DNA of 64,000 bases from Bacteroidaceae bacterium (GCA_017651245.1 JAGCDQ010000050.1:23532-87531), one strand, 5' to 3'. Shown: positions 45,881-55,707, counted from the first letter of the stretch. Translations and numbers: made by a program. The notes: a model not told the origin generated them from the letters alone.

Positions 45881-45912
45881 TTTGTCATTTCCTCACTTAT
45901 GCGTAACTTCGC
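45881..45912 (+). promoter_or_regulatory. Promoter of mnmG with adjoining inverted repeat
   Basis: TTTG (45881-45884), 19 bp, TAACTTCGC (45904-45912; one mismatch). An imperfect inverted repeat, CTTATGCGTAA (45897-45907) / TTACGCGTAATAAG (45920-45933), spans the -7 box and the leader up to the ATG. Confidence 0.68.
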
Positions 45913-45933
45913 ACTTCAATTACGCGTAATAAG

Positions 45934-47838
45934 ATGATTTTCAACTACGATGTAGTGGTGGTGGGAGCAGGTCACGCTGGTTGCGAGGCTGCTGCTGCTG
46001 CTGCTAATTTGGGTGCCAAGACGTGTCTGATCACGATGGATATGAACAAGATTGCACAAATGTCGTGCAATCCTGCCATTGGTGGTATAGCTAAAGGACA
46101 GATTGTGAGAGAGATAGATGCATTGGGAGGCTTCACAGGCATCGTGACGGATCGTTGTAGCTTGCAATTCAGGATGTTGAATCTCTCGAAAGGTCCTGCT
46201 GTATGGAGTCCTCGTTCACAATGTGATCGCAACAAGTTCATCTGGACTTGGCGAGAGATACTGGAGAACACACCGAACTTGCAGATTTGGCAAGACCAAG
46301 TAAGGGAGTTAGTTGTTGAAAATCAAATCGTTAAAGGAGTAAAGACTTTCTACGGAGCAGAGTTTCAAGCAAAGTGTGTTATCATCACGGCTGGTACATT
46401 CCTAAACGGTTTGATGCACATCGGCAGGGTGATGATTCCTGGTGGAAGATGTGCCGAACTGCCTTCGTTGGAATTGACGGAATCCATCACCAAACATGGG
46501 ATTCGTGCCGACAGGATGAAGACAGGCACCCCTGTGCGCATCGACAAACGAAGCGTGGACTTCTCGTTGATGGAAAAACAGGATGGTGACCACGATTTCC
46601 ACAAGTTCTCGTATCTTCCCACAGAACATGCGGCTGTGTCGGAAAGGAACGCCCTACCCTGCTGGATTTGCTACACGAACACGGCTGTACACGAGGTGTT
46701 GCGCTCAGGATTGGCGGATTCGCCTCTCTATAACGGACAAATTCAGAGTATCGGTCCTCGCTATTGTCCAAGCATCGAAACCAAGCTGCATACATTCCCT
46801 GATAAGGACGAGCACATGCTGTTCCTCGAGCCAGAAGGAGAGACAACCAACGAGATGTATCTGAATGGCTTCTCTTCATCGCTGCCAATGGACATCCAAA
46901 TCAAGGCACTTTGCCAGATTCCTGCCTTCAAGAACTTGGAGGTTTATCGACCTGGCTATGCGATAGAATACGACTTCTTCGACCCCACCCAACTGAGGCA
47001 TTCCCTCGAATCGAAAGTGGTGAAAAACCTCTTCTTTGCTGGGCAGGTGAACGGCACTACGGGCTATGAAGAAGCGGCTGGACAAGGTGTAATTGCGGGT
47101 ATCAACGCTGCCATCAACTGCAACCCATCACTGAACGGCGGAGAAGCCTTCACGTTGGGCAGAAATGAGGCTTATATTGGTGTGCTGATTGATGACTTGG
47201 TGACAAAGGGAGTGGATGAACCTTACCGTATGTTCACCTCGCGTGCTGAATACCGCATTCTACTACGTCAGGACGATGCCGATATGCGCCTGACAGAACG
47301 TAGTCACCAACTGGGTTTGGCTTCGGAAGAACGCTACCAGCTGATGCTTTCGAAGAAGGAGAAGATTGAGGCAATCACCAACTTCGTCGCCAATTTCTCG
47401 CTGAAACCTTCGCTGATCAATCCTACGTTAGAGGCGTTGGGCACCACCCCACTCCGACAAGGCTGCAAATTGGAGGAATTGTTGGGGCGTCCACAAATCA
47501 ACATCAACAATATTGCACCTCACATCGCCCCTTTTCAGAAGGAATTGGAGCACATCTTGGGCGACGACCCACGAAGAGAAGAAATCATCGAAGCAGCAGA
47601 AATACAAGTCAAATACAAAGGCTACATCTATCGCGAGCAGCAACAAGCAGACAAGATGATTCGGCTGGAGAACATCAAGATTCAGGGCAAGTTCGACTAT
47701 CCCAACATGACACAAATCTCCATCGAAGCTCGCCAGAAACTGCAAGCCATTCAACCCGTCACGCTGGCACAAGCCTCACGTATTCCAGGGGTTTCACCCT
47801 CCGATATCAACATCATGTTGGTGCTGATGGGACGTTAA
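45934..47838 (+). CDS. mnmG: tRNA uridine-5-carboxymethylaminomethyl modification enzyme MnmG (GidA)
   Basis: The 634-residue FAD protein works with MnmE to modify U34 of tRNAs reading split codon boxes. FAD-binding GAGHAGCEAA (10-19), MSCNPAIGGIAKGQIVREIDALGG, the conserved PRIDKRSVDF-like region, and the C-terminal helical domain (FDYPNMTQISIEARQKLQAIQPVTLAQASRIPGV) are all visible. gidA often lies near the chromosome origin. Here a parS site follows its stop by 11 bp. Confidence 0.98.
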   Translation: MIFNYDVVVVGAGHAGCEAAAAAANLGAKTCLITMDMNKIAQMSCNPAIGGIAKGQIVREIDALGGFTGIVTDRCSLQFRMLNLSKGPAVWSPRSQCDRNKFIWTWREILENTPNLQIWQDQVRELVVENQIVKGVKTFYGAEFQAKCVIITAGTFLNGLMHIGRVMIPGGRCAELPSLELTESITKHGIRADRMKTGTPVRIDKRSVDFSLMEKQDGDHDFHKFSYLPTEHAAVSERNALPCWICYTNTAVHEVLRSGLADSPLYNGQIQSIGPRYCPSIETKLHTFPDKDEHMLFLEPEGETTNEMYLNGFSSSLPMDIQIKALCQIPAFKNLEVYRPGYAIEYDFFDPTQLRHSLESKVVKNLFFAGQVNGTTGYEEAAGQGVIAGINAAINCNPSLNGGEAFTLGRNEAYIGVLIDDLVTKGVDEPYRMFTSRAEYRILLRQDDADMRLTERSHQLGLASEERYQLMLSKKEKIEAITNFVANFSLKPSLINPTLEALGTTPLRQGCKLEELLGRPQININNIAPHIAPFQKELEHILGDDPRREEIIEAAEIQVKYKGYIYREQQQADKMIRLENIKIQGKFDYPNMTQISIEARQKLQAIQPVTLAQASRIPGVSPSDINIMLVLMGR

Positions 47839-47849
47839 AGCATTACTTT

Positions 47850-47865
47850 TGTTCCACGTGAAACA
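47850..47865. other. parS site 1 (ParB-binding centromere site)
   Basis: TGTTCCACGTGAAACA is identical to the canonical 16-bp parS sequence known from Bacillus subtilis and widely conserved. It lies between mnmG and apt. Confidence 0.9.
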
Positions 47866-47937
47866 ATTTGCGGTTATTGGATGCAAAATCAACCATTTAC
47901 AAGAAAGAACTCAAACAAACAATACAATCAACTTCTT

Positions 47938-48474
47938 ATGGAACTGAACAACCAATACTTATTAGATCATCTCCGCAGTATCCCCGATTTTCCTCAAAAG
48001 GGAATCAACTTCCGCGATGTCACCACCCTCTTCAAGGATGCCAAAGCGCTTGAAATCATGGAGGAGCAGTTGTATGAACTCTACAAGGACAAAGGCATCA
48101 CGAAAGTGGTTGGATTGGAAACTCGTGGCTATGTGATGGGGGCTATTTTGGCTCGTCGTCTGAATGCGGGTTTCATCATGGCACGCAAACCTGGTAAACT
48201 CCCCTACAAGACCATCAGCGAGTCATACACGAAGGAGTATGGTACTGACAGTATCGAAATTCACGTGGATGCTATCGACGAAAATGATGTGGTGCTGCTG
48301 CATGACGATCTCCTTGCCACAGGTGGCACAATCAAGGCTGCTTGGAATCTGGTAAAGAAGTTCAATCCCAAGAAGTGCTACATGAACTTTGTGGTGGAAA
48401 TTCGTGACGAAGGGCTGCATGGAAGGGAAGCGATAGGCGACGGAATCGAAGTCACCACACTCATCAGAATTTAA
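47938..48474 (+). CDS. apt: Adenine phosphoribosyltransferase
   Basis: The 178-residue enzyme salvages adenine to AMP using PRPP. It has the N-terminal IPDFPQKGINFRDVT motif, GLETRGYVMGAILA, KPGKLPYKT, and the PRPP loop VVLLHDDLLATGGT (118-131). The ATG at 47938 gives the normal family length; an in-frame ATG at 47881 would add 19 unrelated residues. parS sites lie on both sides. Confidence 0.97.
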   Translation: MELNNQYLLDHLRSIPDFPQKGINFRDVTTLFKDAKALEIMEEQLYELYKDKGITKVVGLETRGYVMGAILARRLNAGFIMARKPGKLPYKTISESYTKEYGTDSIEIHVDAIDENDVVLLHDDLLATGGTIKAAWNLVKKFNPKKCYMNFVVEIRDEGLHGREAIGDGIEVTTLIRI

Positions 48475-48530
48475 CGCCACGTTGAACACAAATGTGTTTC
48501 ACGCTGATTTTGCATAAGTTAGAAGAGAAT

Positions 48531-48546
48531 TGTTTCACGTGGAACA
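48531..48546. other. parS site 2, with a degenerate half-site nearby
   Basis: TGTTTCACGTGGAACA is the exact reverse complement of site 1, centred 681 bp from it. A half-match, TGTTTCACGC, lies at 48495-48504 and is probably not functional. Confidence 0.9.
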
Positions 48547-48579
48547 ATCCGGCACTTGAAGTAACACTATAACGAACAG

Positions 48580-50400
48580 ATGACGAAAGAAGAGGAGAGA
48601 TTAAAACGACTGAAGGTGATTGTCAACAGCCTCACCGAAGAACCTGGATGCTATCAATACTTAGACAAAGATGGCAAGGTGATTTATGTGGGTAAGGCTA
48701 AGAACCTGAAACGTCGGGTGAGTTCCTACTTCAATAATTCCTACAAGAATCGGAAAACGCAGATTCTGGTTAGCAAAATACAAGACATCAAATACGTGGT
48801 GGTGCCTACCGATGAAGATGCGCTGATTCAGGAAAACAACCTCATCAAGGCACACCAACCCTTCTACAACATTCTGTTGAAGGATGGCAAGACCTACCCT
48901 TCTGTCTGCATCACCAATGAGTATTTTCCACGCGTGATCAAGACACGAAACATCGATAAAAAGACGGGCACGTATTATGGTCCTTTCAGCCATACAGGCA
49001 CGTTGAACGCAATGATGGAACTGATTGGAAAAGTCTATCAAGTACGGCTATGCCACATGCCAATCTCTCCTGAGAAATTGGAGCAAGGCAAACTGAAAAA
49101 GTGTCTGTACTACGATATTGGCAAGTGTAAGGCACCTTGTATCGGTTTGCAAACAAGAGAGGATTATCTGCAACAAATCGATGAAATCCGAGAGATTCTA
49201 AGTGGGAATACACGAAATCTGTGCCAGAAACTCTTAGAGGAGATGCAGAAATTAGCTGAGGAGGAGAAATATCTGGAAGCTGAAACCATTAAACAGAAAT
49301 ATCTGTTGGCGAAAGATTTCGACAGCAAGAGTCGCGTTATCACCAGCACGAACCAAAACATCGATGTATTCAGCATCGAAGACGACGAAAACAAGGCATA
49401 CGTCAACTATATGCACGTCGTAAACGGCTGTATTACACGCGTTTTCACTAACGAATACAAGAAACGACTTGATGAGACACCAGAGGAAATCCTTTCACTC
49501 GCTATAGTAAGTATGCGAGAGCAATATGGCAACGAATCCAAAGAAGTGGTGATACCTTTTGAATTGGATTTCACGCTGAAGGATGCTGAATTTATCGTGC
49601 CGAAGGCTGGAGACAAGAAGAAACTGCTGTTCCTCTCAGAAGCGAATGTGCGTCAATATCGCATAGATGCGCTAAAACAAGCGGAACGCCTGAATCCTGA
49701 CCAACGGAACGTCAATCTCCTTAAAGAACTACAACGCAAGCTGAAACTGCCCAAAATCCCTATGCGCATCGAGTGTTTCGACAACTCTAACATCATGGGA
49801 CAAGACGCTGTGGCAGGATGTGTTGTATTCATCGGAGGCAGGAAATCGAAGAACGATTACCGAAAATACAATATCAAGACGGTGATAGGTCCTGATGACT
49901 ACGCTTCGATGAGCGAGGTGGTGTATCGCAAATATAGCCGTGCCATTGAGGAAGAGACTCCCCTACCCGACCTCATCATTACGGATGGCGGAAAAGGACA
50001 AATGGAAGTGGTGAGAAAGGTGATTGAAGACCAACTGCACCTTGACATTCCCATTGCAGGATTGGCAAAAGATAGCCATCACAGAACCAACGAATTGTTG
50101 TTCGGTTTTCCTGCACAAGTAATTGGCATTGAGATGGATAGCCCACTTTTCAAGTTACTCACTCAAATACAGGACGAGGTGCATCGCTTTGCAATTACGT
50201 TCCACAAGCAGAAACGTGCCAAGCATAACACAGAATCGGAACTGGATCACATCAAAGGTATTGGTGAGGCAACCAAGACGCTATTACTCAAGAAGTTCAA
50301 GAGCGTCAAGAGGATAAAAGAAACTGATTATGAAACACTTAAAGAAGTAGTTGGAGCATCGAAAGCACAACTGCTGATCAATACTTTCAAAGAAGAATAA
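48580..50400 (+). CDS. uvrC: Excinuclease ABC subunit C
   Basis: The 606-residue nuclease makes both cuts in nucleotide excision repair. A GIY-YIG domain (GCYQYLDKDGKVIYVGKAKNLKRR, about 18-42), Cys cluster region (LKKCLYYDIGKCKAPC), UVR motif (AEEEKYLEAETIKQKYLLAKDF), RNase H-like C-terminal nuclease (IECFDNSNIMGQDAVAGCVVF; ITDGGKGQ), and the end HhH region (IKGIGEATKTLLLKKFKSVKRI) are in order. It starts the uvrC-dtd-deoC run. Confidence 0.97.
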   Translation: MTKEEERLKRLKVIVNSLTEEPGCYQYLDKDGKVIYVGKAKNLKRRVSSYFNNSYKNRKTQILVSKIQDIKYVVVPTDEDALIQENNLIKAHQPFYNILLKDGKTYPSVCITNEYFPRVIKTRNIDKKTGTYYGPFSHTGTLNAMMELIGKVYQVRLCHMPISPEKLEQGKLKKCLYYDIGKCKAPCIGLQTREDYLQQIDEIREILSGNTRNLCQKLLEEMQKLAEEEKYLEAETIKQKYLLAKDFDSKSRVITSTNQNIDVFSIEDDENKAYVNYMHVVNGCITRVFTNEYKKRLDETPEEILSLAIVSMREQYGNESKEVVIPFELDFTLKDAEFIVPKAGDKKKLLFLSEANVRQYRIDALKQAERLNPDQRNVNLLKELQRKLKLPKIPMRIECFDNSNIMGQDAVAGCVVFIGGRKSKNDYRKYNIKTVIGPDDYASMSEVVYRKYSRAIEEETPLPDLIITDGGKGQMEVVRKVIEDQLHLDIPIAGLAKDSHHRTNELLFGFPAQVIGIEMDSPLFKLLTQIQDEVHRFAITFHKQKRAKHNTESELDHIKGIGEATKTLLLKKFKSVKRIKETDYETLKEVVGASKAQLLINTFKEE

Positions 50401-50404
50401 AGAA

Positions 50405-50857
50405 ATGAGAGCAGTAATACAAAGAGTGACACACGCCTCTGTTACCATCAATGGCGAGAGAACATCAGCAATCGGCAAGGGATATTTGGTTCTTATCGGT
50501 TGTGAAAATGCTGATACAGAGGAAGATATAGATTGGCTGTCAAAGAAAATCTGCAACTTGCGTGTGTTTGATGATGAGAATAGTGTGATGAACAAATCCG
50601 TTCTGGATGTAGGAGGTGAAATTCTGGTGGTGAGCCAGTTCACCTTATGGGCAAGTTATAAGAAGGGAAATCGCCCTTCCTATTTAAGAGCTGGAAGTCA
50701 CGAGGTGACGATTCCACTCTATGAGCGATTCTGTGCGGTTCTATCGGAGAACTTAGGCAAACCAGTTGCTACAGGCGAATTTGGAGCAGACATGAAGGTG
50801 GAACTACTGAATGACGGTCCTGTAACCATTTGTATGGACACTAAAAACAAAGAATAA
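50405..50857 (+). CDS. dtd: D-aminoacyl-tRNA deacylase
   Basis: The 150-residue enzyme frees tRNAs charged with D-amino acids or glycine mischarged on tRNA-Ala. The family signatures SQFTLWASYKKGNRPSY and the C-terminal NDGPVTICMD are present, and the length is normal. The start is 4 bp after uvrC. Confidence 0.96.
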   Translation: MRAVIQRVTHASVTINGERTSAIGKGYLVLIGCENADTEEDIDWLSKKICNLRVFDDENSVMNKSVLDVGGEILVVSQFTLWASYKKGNRPSYLRAGSHEVTIPLYERFCAVLSENLGKPVATGEFGADMKVELLNDGPVTICMDTKNKE

Positions 50858-50859
50858 AT

Positions 50860-51747
50860 ATGGAAGAAAACAAGTATTTCGAGATTCTCAAGCAATATGA
50901 CTTGGAACTCGATGACGAGAAGGTGAAACGCCAAGTGGAAACCCTCTTGAAGAATCATCTGGCAGAGAACAACACCAAGGAAGTGAAGCAATTTTTGCTG
51001 AACAGCGTGGAACTCACCACTCTCAAAACAACAGATAACGAGGACAGCGTACTGAAGTTTGTGGAGAAGGTGAACAAATTCGATGATATCTATCCAGAAT
51101 TAGGTCATGTGGCTACCGTATGCGTCTATCCTTGCTTTGCCAAAATCTGTCACGACACATTGGAGAACGAAGAGGTGGAAATCGCTTGTGTATCAGGCAG
51201 TTTCCCTTCTGCACAGACCTTTATTGAAGTGAAGATAGCAGAGACGGCACTTGCTTTGAAAGATGGTGCCACAGAGATTGATATGGTCATTACTGTCGGG
51301 AAGTTCTTGGCGGGCGATTACGAGGGAATGTGCGATGAAATCGAAGAAATGAAAGCTGTCTGTGGGGATAAGAAGTTGAAGACTATCTTGGAGACAGGTT
51401 GTCTGAAAACAGCCCAAAACATCAAGACTGCCAGCATCTTGGCAATGTATGCAGGTGCTGACTACATCAAGACATCGACAGGCAAACTGGAACCTGCTGC
51501 CACTCCTGAAGCCGCATTCGTAATGTGTCAAGCCATCAAGGAATATTACGATAAAACGGGCATTCAGATTGGTTTTAAGCCTGCTGGTGGCATGAAAACA
51601 GTAGAAGATGCCCTTACCTACTATACGATTGTGAAGGAAGTATTGGGTGAAAAATGGCTCACGAACCAATGGTTACGTCTTGGCACCAGTTCGTTAGCAA
51701 ACAAGTTGTTGTCTGAGATTGAAGGAAAGGAAGTGAAGTTCTTTTAA
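50860..51747 (+). CDS. deoC: Deoxyribose-phosphate aldolase
   Basis: The 295-residue class I aldolase splits 2-deoxyribose-5-phosphate to glyceraldehyde-3-phosphate and acetaldehyde. The Schiff-base lysine is Lys204 in DYIKTSTGKL, with the second lysine motif in GFKPAGGMK. The first 60-70 residues are a helical extension typical of the longer DeoC type. It starts 2 bp after dtd and ends 9 bp before the convergent polyprenyl synthetase gene. Confidence 0.95.
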   Translation: MEENKYFEILKQYDLELDDEKVKRQVETLLKNHLAENNTKEVKQFLLNSVELTTLKTTDNEDSVLKFVEKVNKFDDIYPELGHVATVCVYPCFAKICHDTLENEEVEIACVSGSFPSAQTFIEVKIAETALALKDGATEIDMVITVGKFLAGDYEGMCDEIEEMKAVCGDKKLKTILETGCLKTAQNIKTASILAMYAGADYIKTSTGKLEPAATPEAAFVMCQAIKEYYDKTGIQIGFKPAGGMKTVEDALTYYTIVKEVLGEKWLTNQWLRLGTSSLANKLLSEIEGKEVKFF

Positions 51748-51756
51748 GACAGAAGA

Positions 51757-52737
51757 TTAGATGGAACGTCCTTCCACATAATCAACATAATCGTAAAGGG
51801 CTTGCTTGACATCTGAAGAAGGAAAAGATGCAAGCAAGTTCTTTGCTTTTTGAGCATAATCATTCATCACCTGAACTGCATACTCGATACCGCCATTTTG
51901 CTTGGTGAAATCAACCAAAGCATCAATCTCTTCTTGAGAGACTTGACGAGTCTTCACCTTACGGGCAAGGGCAAACATTTCTTCATTACCAGTAGCCAGA
52001 AGCGCATGAATGACAGGAAGTGTCAGTTTTCCCTCCTTCATGTCGTTACCAGTAGGCTTACCAATAGAGGGATCATGGTGGTAATCGAAGATGTCATCGC
52101 GAATTTGGAAGCAGATACCTAAATTTTCACCAAATTCCCTCATGAGTTGACGGGTTTTCTTATCCGATGAAACCGACAAAACACCTGCTTCAGCACAAGC
52201 AGCAAAGAGGGCGGCAGTCTTGTTGCGGATAATCCGGAAATACACTTCCTCCGTGATTTCCTCGTTGTCTACATTATCCAATTGCAAGAGCTCGCCGTCA
52301 GCCAGATCCTGAGCAGTATAAGAAACCACCTCTATCAACTCTGTATTGCCTGTCTTAGCAGCACAAAGCAACGCATTAGCAAGGATGAAATCGCCCACCA
52401 GCACGGCAATCTGATTGCCATAAGCATTATTCACGGATTCCTGGCCACGTCGTTCTTCACTCTCATCAACGATGTCATCATGAACGAGACTTGCTGTATG
52501 GAAGAACTCAAAAGTGGCAGCTGTATAGATGGAATTTTGATTCGCTTTCCCCTCCCCTACCAGTTTGGCTGTGAGGAGCGTAAGGATGGGACGCATCATC
52601 TTTCCTCTGCGATTGCCGATGTTGTCAAGCACCCGGTTGAGCAGCGGATTTGTATGCACAAGATAGGAGTCAAATACTTGCTTGTATTGACTCATCTCAG
52701 CTTCAATTGGCTTTCTTATTTGCTGTAATGCGTCCAT
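51757..52737 (-). CDS. Polyprenyl diphosphate synthase family protein
   Basis: The 326-residue trans-prenyltransferase builds long-chain prenyl diphosphates, probably for menaquinone or carrier lipids. The two aspartate-rich motifs are LVHDDIVDESEERRG and FQIRDDIFDYHHD; GNQIAVLVGDFILANA and KTAALFAACAEAG also fit. The MDALQQIRKPIE start at 52737 is chosen because the promoter -7 box (52763-52755) lies inside the longer frame; an ATG at 52752 would be nearly leaderless. It is the only minus-strand gene in the right third. Confidence 0.93.
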   Translation of the reverse strand: MDALQQIRKPIEAEMSQYKQVFDSYLVHTNPLLNRVLDNIGNRRGKMMRPILTLLTAKLVGEGKANQNSIYTAATFEFFHTASLVHDDIVDESEERRGQESVNNAYGNQIAVLVGDFILANALLCAAKTGNTELIEVVSYTAQDLADGELLQLDNVDNEEITEEVYFRIIRNKTAALFAACAEAGVLSVSSDKKTRQLMREFGENLGICFQIRDDIFDYHHDPSIGKPTGNDMKEGKLTLPVIHALLATGNEEMFALARKVKTRQVSQEEIDALVDFTKQNGGIEYAVQVMNDYAQKAKNLLASFPSSDVKQALYDYVDYVEGRSI

Positions 52738-52754
52738 ATTCTTGAAAAACATCT

Positions 52755-52763
52755 GCAAAGTTA
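52755..52763 (-). promoter_or_regulatory. -7 promoter element of polyprenyl synthetase gene
   Basis: The minus strand reads TAACTTTGC, a perfect -7 box; no clear -33. It lies between two divergent genes, 52 bp before the polA ATG on the other strand. Confidence 0.72.
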
Positions 52764-52814
52764 GTGCTTTTTTCAAATATAATTTGTAAGTTTACACACA
52801 AAATCCAAAAACAT

Positions 52815-55706
52815 ATGGCAAAATTGTTCCTTCTCGATGCTTATGCATTGATTTATAGAGCCTATTACGGTTTCATCAAGAATCCTCGCATCAACAGCAA
52901 AGGTGAAAACACCTCAGCTGTTCTCGGCTTCGTGAATACCCTTGAGGAGATTCTCAACAAGGAAAATCCTGACTATATCGGTGTGGCGTTCGATCCACAT
53001 GGTCCTACCTTCCGTCACGAGGCATTCCCCGAGTATAAAGCACAACGCGAAGAAACGCCAGAAGGTATCCGTTTTGCCGTTCCGATTATTAAGGATGTAT
53101 TGAAGGCATACCGCATTCCCGTACTGGAAGTGCCTGGCTATGAGGCTGAAGATGTGATTGGCACCTTGGCAAAACAAAGCGAATCCATTGGTGAACTTGA
53201 CACCTATATGATGACTCCAGATAAAGATTATGGGCAGTTGGTGGCGAAGAACGTGAAGATGTACAAACCACGATTTGATGGGGGTTTTGACATCTTAGGA
53301 GAAGCAGAGGTGAAGGCAAAATATGGCATCAACGATGTGAAGCAGGTGATTGACTTGTTAGGATTGATGGGCGACTCGTCCGATAACTACCCTGGATGTC
53401 CTGGTGTGGGTGAGAAGACAGCTGTGAAACTCATCAATGAATTTGGCAGCATCGAGAATTTATTGGCAAGCATCGACCAACTGAAGGGGGCGATGAAGAA
53501 AAAGGTGGAGGAACACGTGGAGGACATCAAGATGTCAAAGTTCTTGGCAGCTATCAAGACCGATGTGCCCATCACGCTCAATCTTGAAAGCCTAAAACGT
53601 GAACCTATCGATGAAATCGCCCTCAAAGAGATCTTTGAGCGATTGGAATTTCGTACTTTAATGAGGAAGAAATTGGGAGGAGGTGAGGCAACTTCACCAG
53701 CATCCCCCACTCCATCTTCCACATCGAACAAAAACAAAGGACCAATGGCCGACCTCTTCAGTGGTGACCTCTTTGGAGACACAAGCGTGACAAATGCGGC
53801 TCAAACACCCACTTCCCAAGCCTCTGAGAATCCAATAAATTCGAACACGGGGCAAGGAGACTTGTTTTTTTCGAATCTCAGCGAGTTAAAAGATATTCCT
53901 CACGATTACCAACTCGTTGATTCGGAGGAGGAAATGGAAAAGCTGGTTGCAAAAATCTTGACTTCTGATTTTGTCAGTTTAGACACAGAAACCACCTCCA
54001 AGGATGCGATGTCGGCAAAATTGGTCGGTTTGAGCTTTGCGATGAAGGAAGGTGAAGCATTTTATGTACCCATACCCTATCATGAAGAATGGACAGGTGA
54101 AGAATATGAGCAATCCTTAAAAGTTGTTAACAAATTCAAGGAGGTGTACGAATCAGACAAAATCCTAAAAATTGGACAGAACATCAAATACGACATGATG
54201 GTGCTGGCAAATTATGGCATTCATCTTGAAGGAAAGATGTTCGACACGATGATTGCACATTATATCCTTGCACCTGAGTTGCGACACAACATGGATTATC
54301 TGGCAGAGGTGTATCTCAAGTATAAGACCATCCATATTGACACATTGATTGGTTCGGGCAAGAAACAAAGGTCGATGCATGAACTTACTCCCAAGGAAGT
54401 ATATGAATATGCCGCTGAAGATGCTGATGTGACCCTGAAACTGAAAAATATCTTGGAAAAGGAACTTCATGAGAAAGGGCTTTATCAACTCTTTGAAGAG
54501 GTGGAGATGCCTCTCGTACCCGTCTTGGCAAGGATGGAGATGAATGGTGCCAGAATTGATGAAGCATCGCTGGCAGAGACCTCACGCATCTTCACAGAAC
54601 GAATGGATGCCATCGAACGGGAAATCCGCGAAGTGGCAGGACAGGAACTCAATATCAGTTCCCCAAAACAGATTGGTGAATTGCTGTTTGACCAACTCAA
54701 AATTGATTCGAAACCCAAGAAGACGAAGACAGGACAATATGTGACTGACGAGGCTACCTTACTCGCCTTGAAGAGCAAGCATCCTATCGTGGAAAAGATA
54801 CTCGATTATCGGGGTTACAAGAAGCTGTTAAGCACTTATATCGATGCCCTTCCACAGTTGGTCAATCCACGAACAGGACACATCCACACCTCTTACAATC
54901 AAGCGGTTACAGCAACAGGTCGTCTATCCTCCAGTAACCCTAACTTACAGAACATCCCTATTCGTGATGAGAACGGAAAGGAGGTGAGAAAAGCCTTTAT
55001 TCCTGATGAAGGTGAACTCTTCTTCTCAGCCGATTACAGCCAAATTGAATTGCGACTGATGGCCCATCTAAGTCAGGATAAAAATATGGTGGAGGACTTC
55101 AATTCTGGGCACGATATCCATCAAGCTACAGCAGCCAAGATTTTCAAGGTGCCTATTGAAGAAGTCACCTCTACGATGCGCCGCAAAGCTAAGACTGCCA
55201 ATTTCGGTATTATCTATGGTATCTCAGCCTTCGGATTGGCAGAACGGATGGAAGTAAGTCGTGGAGAAGCACGACAACTGATTGACGACTACTTTGCCAC
55301 TTATCCAGGTGTAAAGGAGTATATGGACAAAAGTATCGAAAAAGCCCGTCAGATGGGTTATACAGAGACCTTATTAGGCAGACGTTGTCAATTGCCCGAT
55401 ATCAACTCACGCAACGCTGTGGTACGTGGTTATGCGGAACGAAATGCCATTAATGCACCCATTCAAGGCACCGCTGCCGACATCATCAAGGTGGCGATGA
55501 TTCACATTGACAAACGGATGCGAGAAGAAGGGTTGCACTCCAAGATGATTCTGCAAGTACACGACGAATTGAATTTCTCCGTGGTTCCTGAAGAAAAGGA
55601 GAAACTACAGCAGTTGGTCATCAAGGAAATGGAGAACGCCATCAAGCTGTCCGTTCCGCTGTTTGCAGATTGCGGATGGGGTACAAATTGGCTCGAAGCC
55701 CACTAA
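52815..55706 (+). CDS. polA: DNA polymerase I
   Basis: The 963-residue enzyme fills repair and Okazaki gaps. The N-terminal 5' nuclease (LFLLDAYALIYRAYYG; TPDKDYGQLV; GLMGDSSDNYPG) is followed by a low-complexity linker (SPASPTPSSTSNKNKG). The 3'-5' exonuclease has intact acidic motifs (VSLDTETTSKDA; YAAEDADVTLKL), so proofreading is likely active, unlike in some polA proteins. The polymerase part has motif A DYSQIELRLMAH, motif B RRKAKTANFGIIYG and motif C QVHDELNF. The ATG at 52815 (MAKLFLLDA) is the family start; the 17-codon upstream extension is not. Confidence 0.98.
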   Translation: MAKLFLLDAYALIYRAYYGFIKNPRINSKGENTSAVLGFVNTLEEILNKENPDYIGVAFDPHGPTFRHEAFPEYKAQREETPEGIRFAVPIIKDVLKAYRIPVLEVPGYEAEDVIGTLAKQSESIGELDTYMMTPDKDYGQLVAKNVKMYKPRFDGGFDILGEAEVKAKYGINDVKQVIDLLGLMGDSSDNYPGCPGVGEKTAVKLINEFGSIENLLASIDQLKGAMKKKVEEHVEDIKMSKFLAAIKTDVPITLNLESLKREPIDEIALKEIFERLEFRTLMRKKLGGGEATSPASPTPSSTSNKNKGPMADLFSGDLFGDTSVTNAAQTPTSQASENPINSNTGQGDLFFSNLSELKDIPHDYQLVDSEEEMEKLVAKILTSDFVSLDTETTSKDAMSAKLVGLSFAMKEGEAFYVPIPYHEEWTGEEYEQSLKVVNKFKEVYESDKILKIGQNIKYDMMVLANYGIHLEGKMFDTMIAHYILAPELRHNMDYLAEVYLKYKTIHIDTLIGSGKKQRSMHELTPKEVYEYAAEDADVTLKLKNILEKELHEKGLYQLFEEVEMPLVPVLARMEMNGARIDEASLAETSRIFTERMDAIEREIREVAGQELNISSPKQIGELLFDQLKIDSKPKKTKTGQYVTDEATLLALKSKHPIVEKILDYRGYKKLLSTYIDALPQLVNPRTGHIHTSYNQAVTATGRLSSSNPNLQNIPIRDENGKEVRKAFIPDEGELFFSADYSQIELRLMAHLSQDKNMVEDFNSGHDIHQATAAKIFKVPIEEVTSTMRRKAKTANFGIIYGISAFGLAERMEVSRGEARQLIDDYFATYPGVKEYMDKSIEKARQMGYTETLLGRRCQLPDINSRNAVVRGYAERNAINAPIQGTAADIIKVAMIHIDKRMREEGLHSKMILQVHDELNFSVVPEEKEKLQQLVIKEMENAIKLSVPLFADCGWGTNWLEAH

Positions 55707-55707
55707 T

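Noticed and set aside
48495-48504. Third parS site
   Set aside because: Only one half (TGTTTCACG) matches; the other half is TGATTT, too far from consensus.
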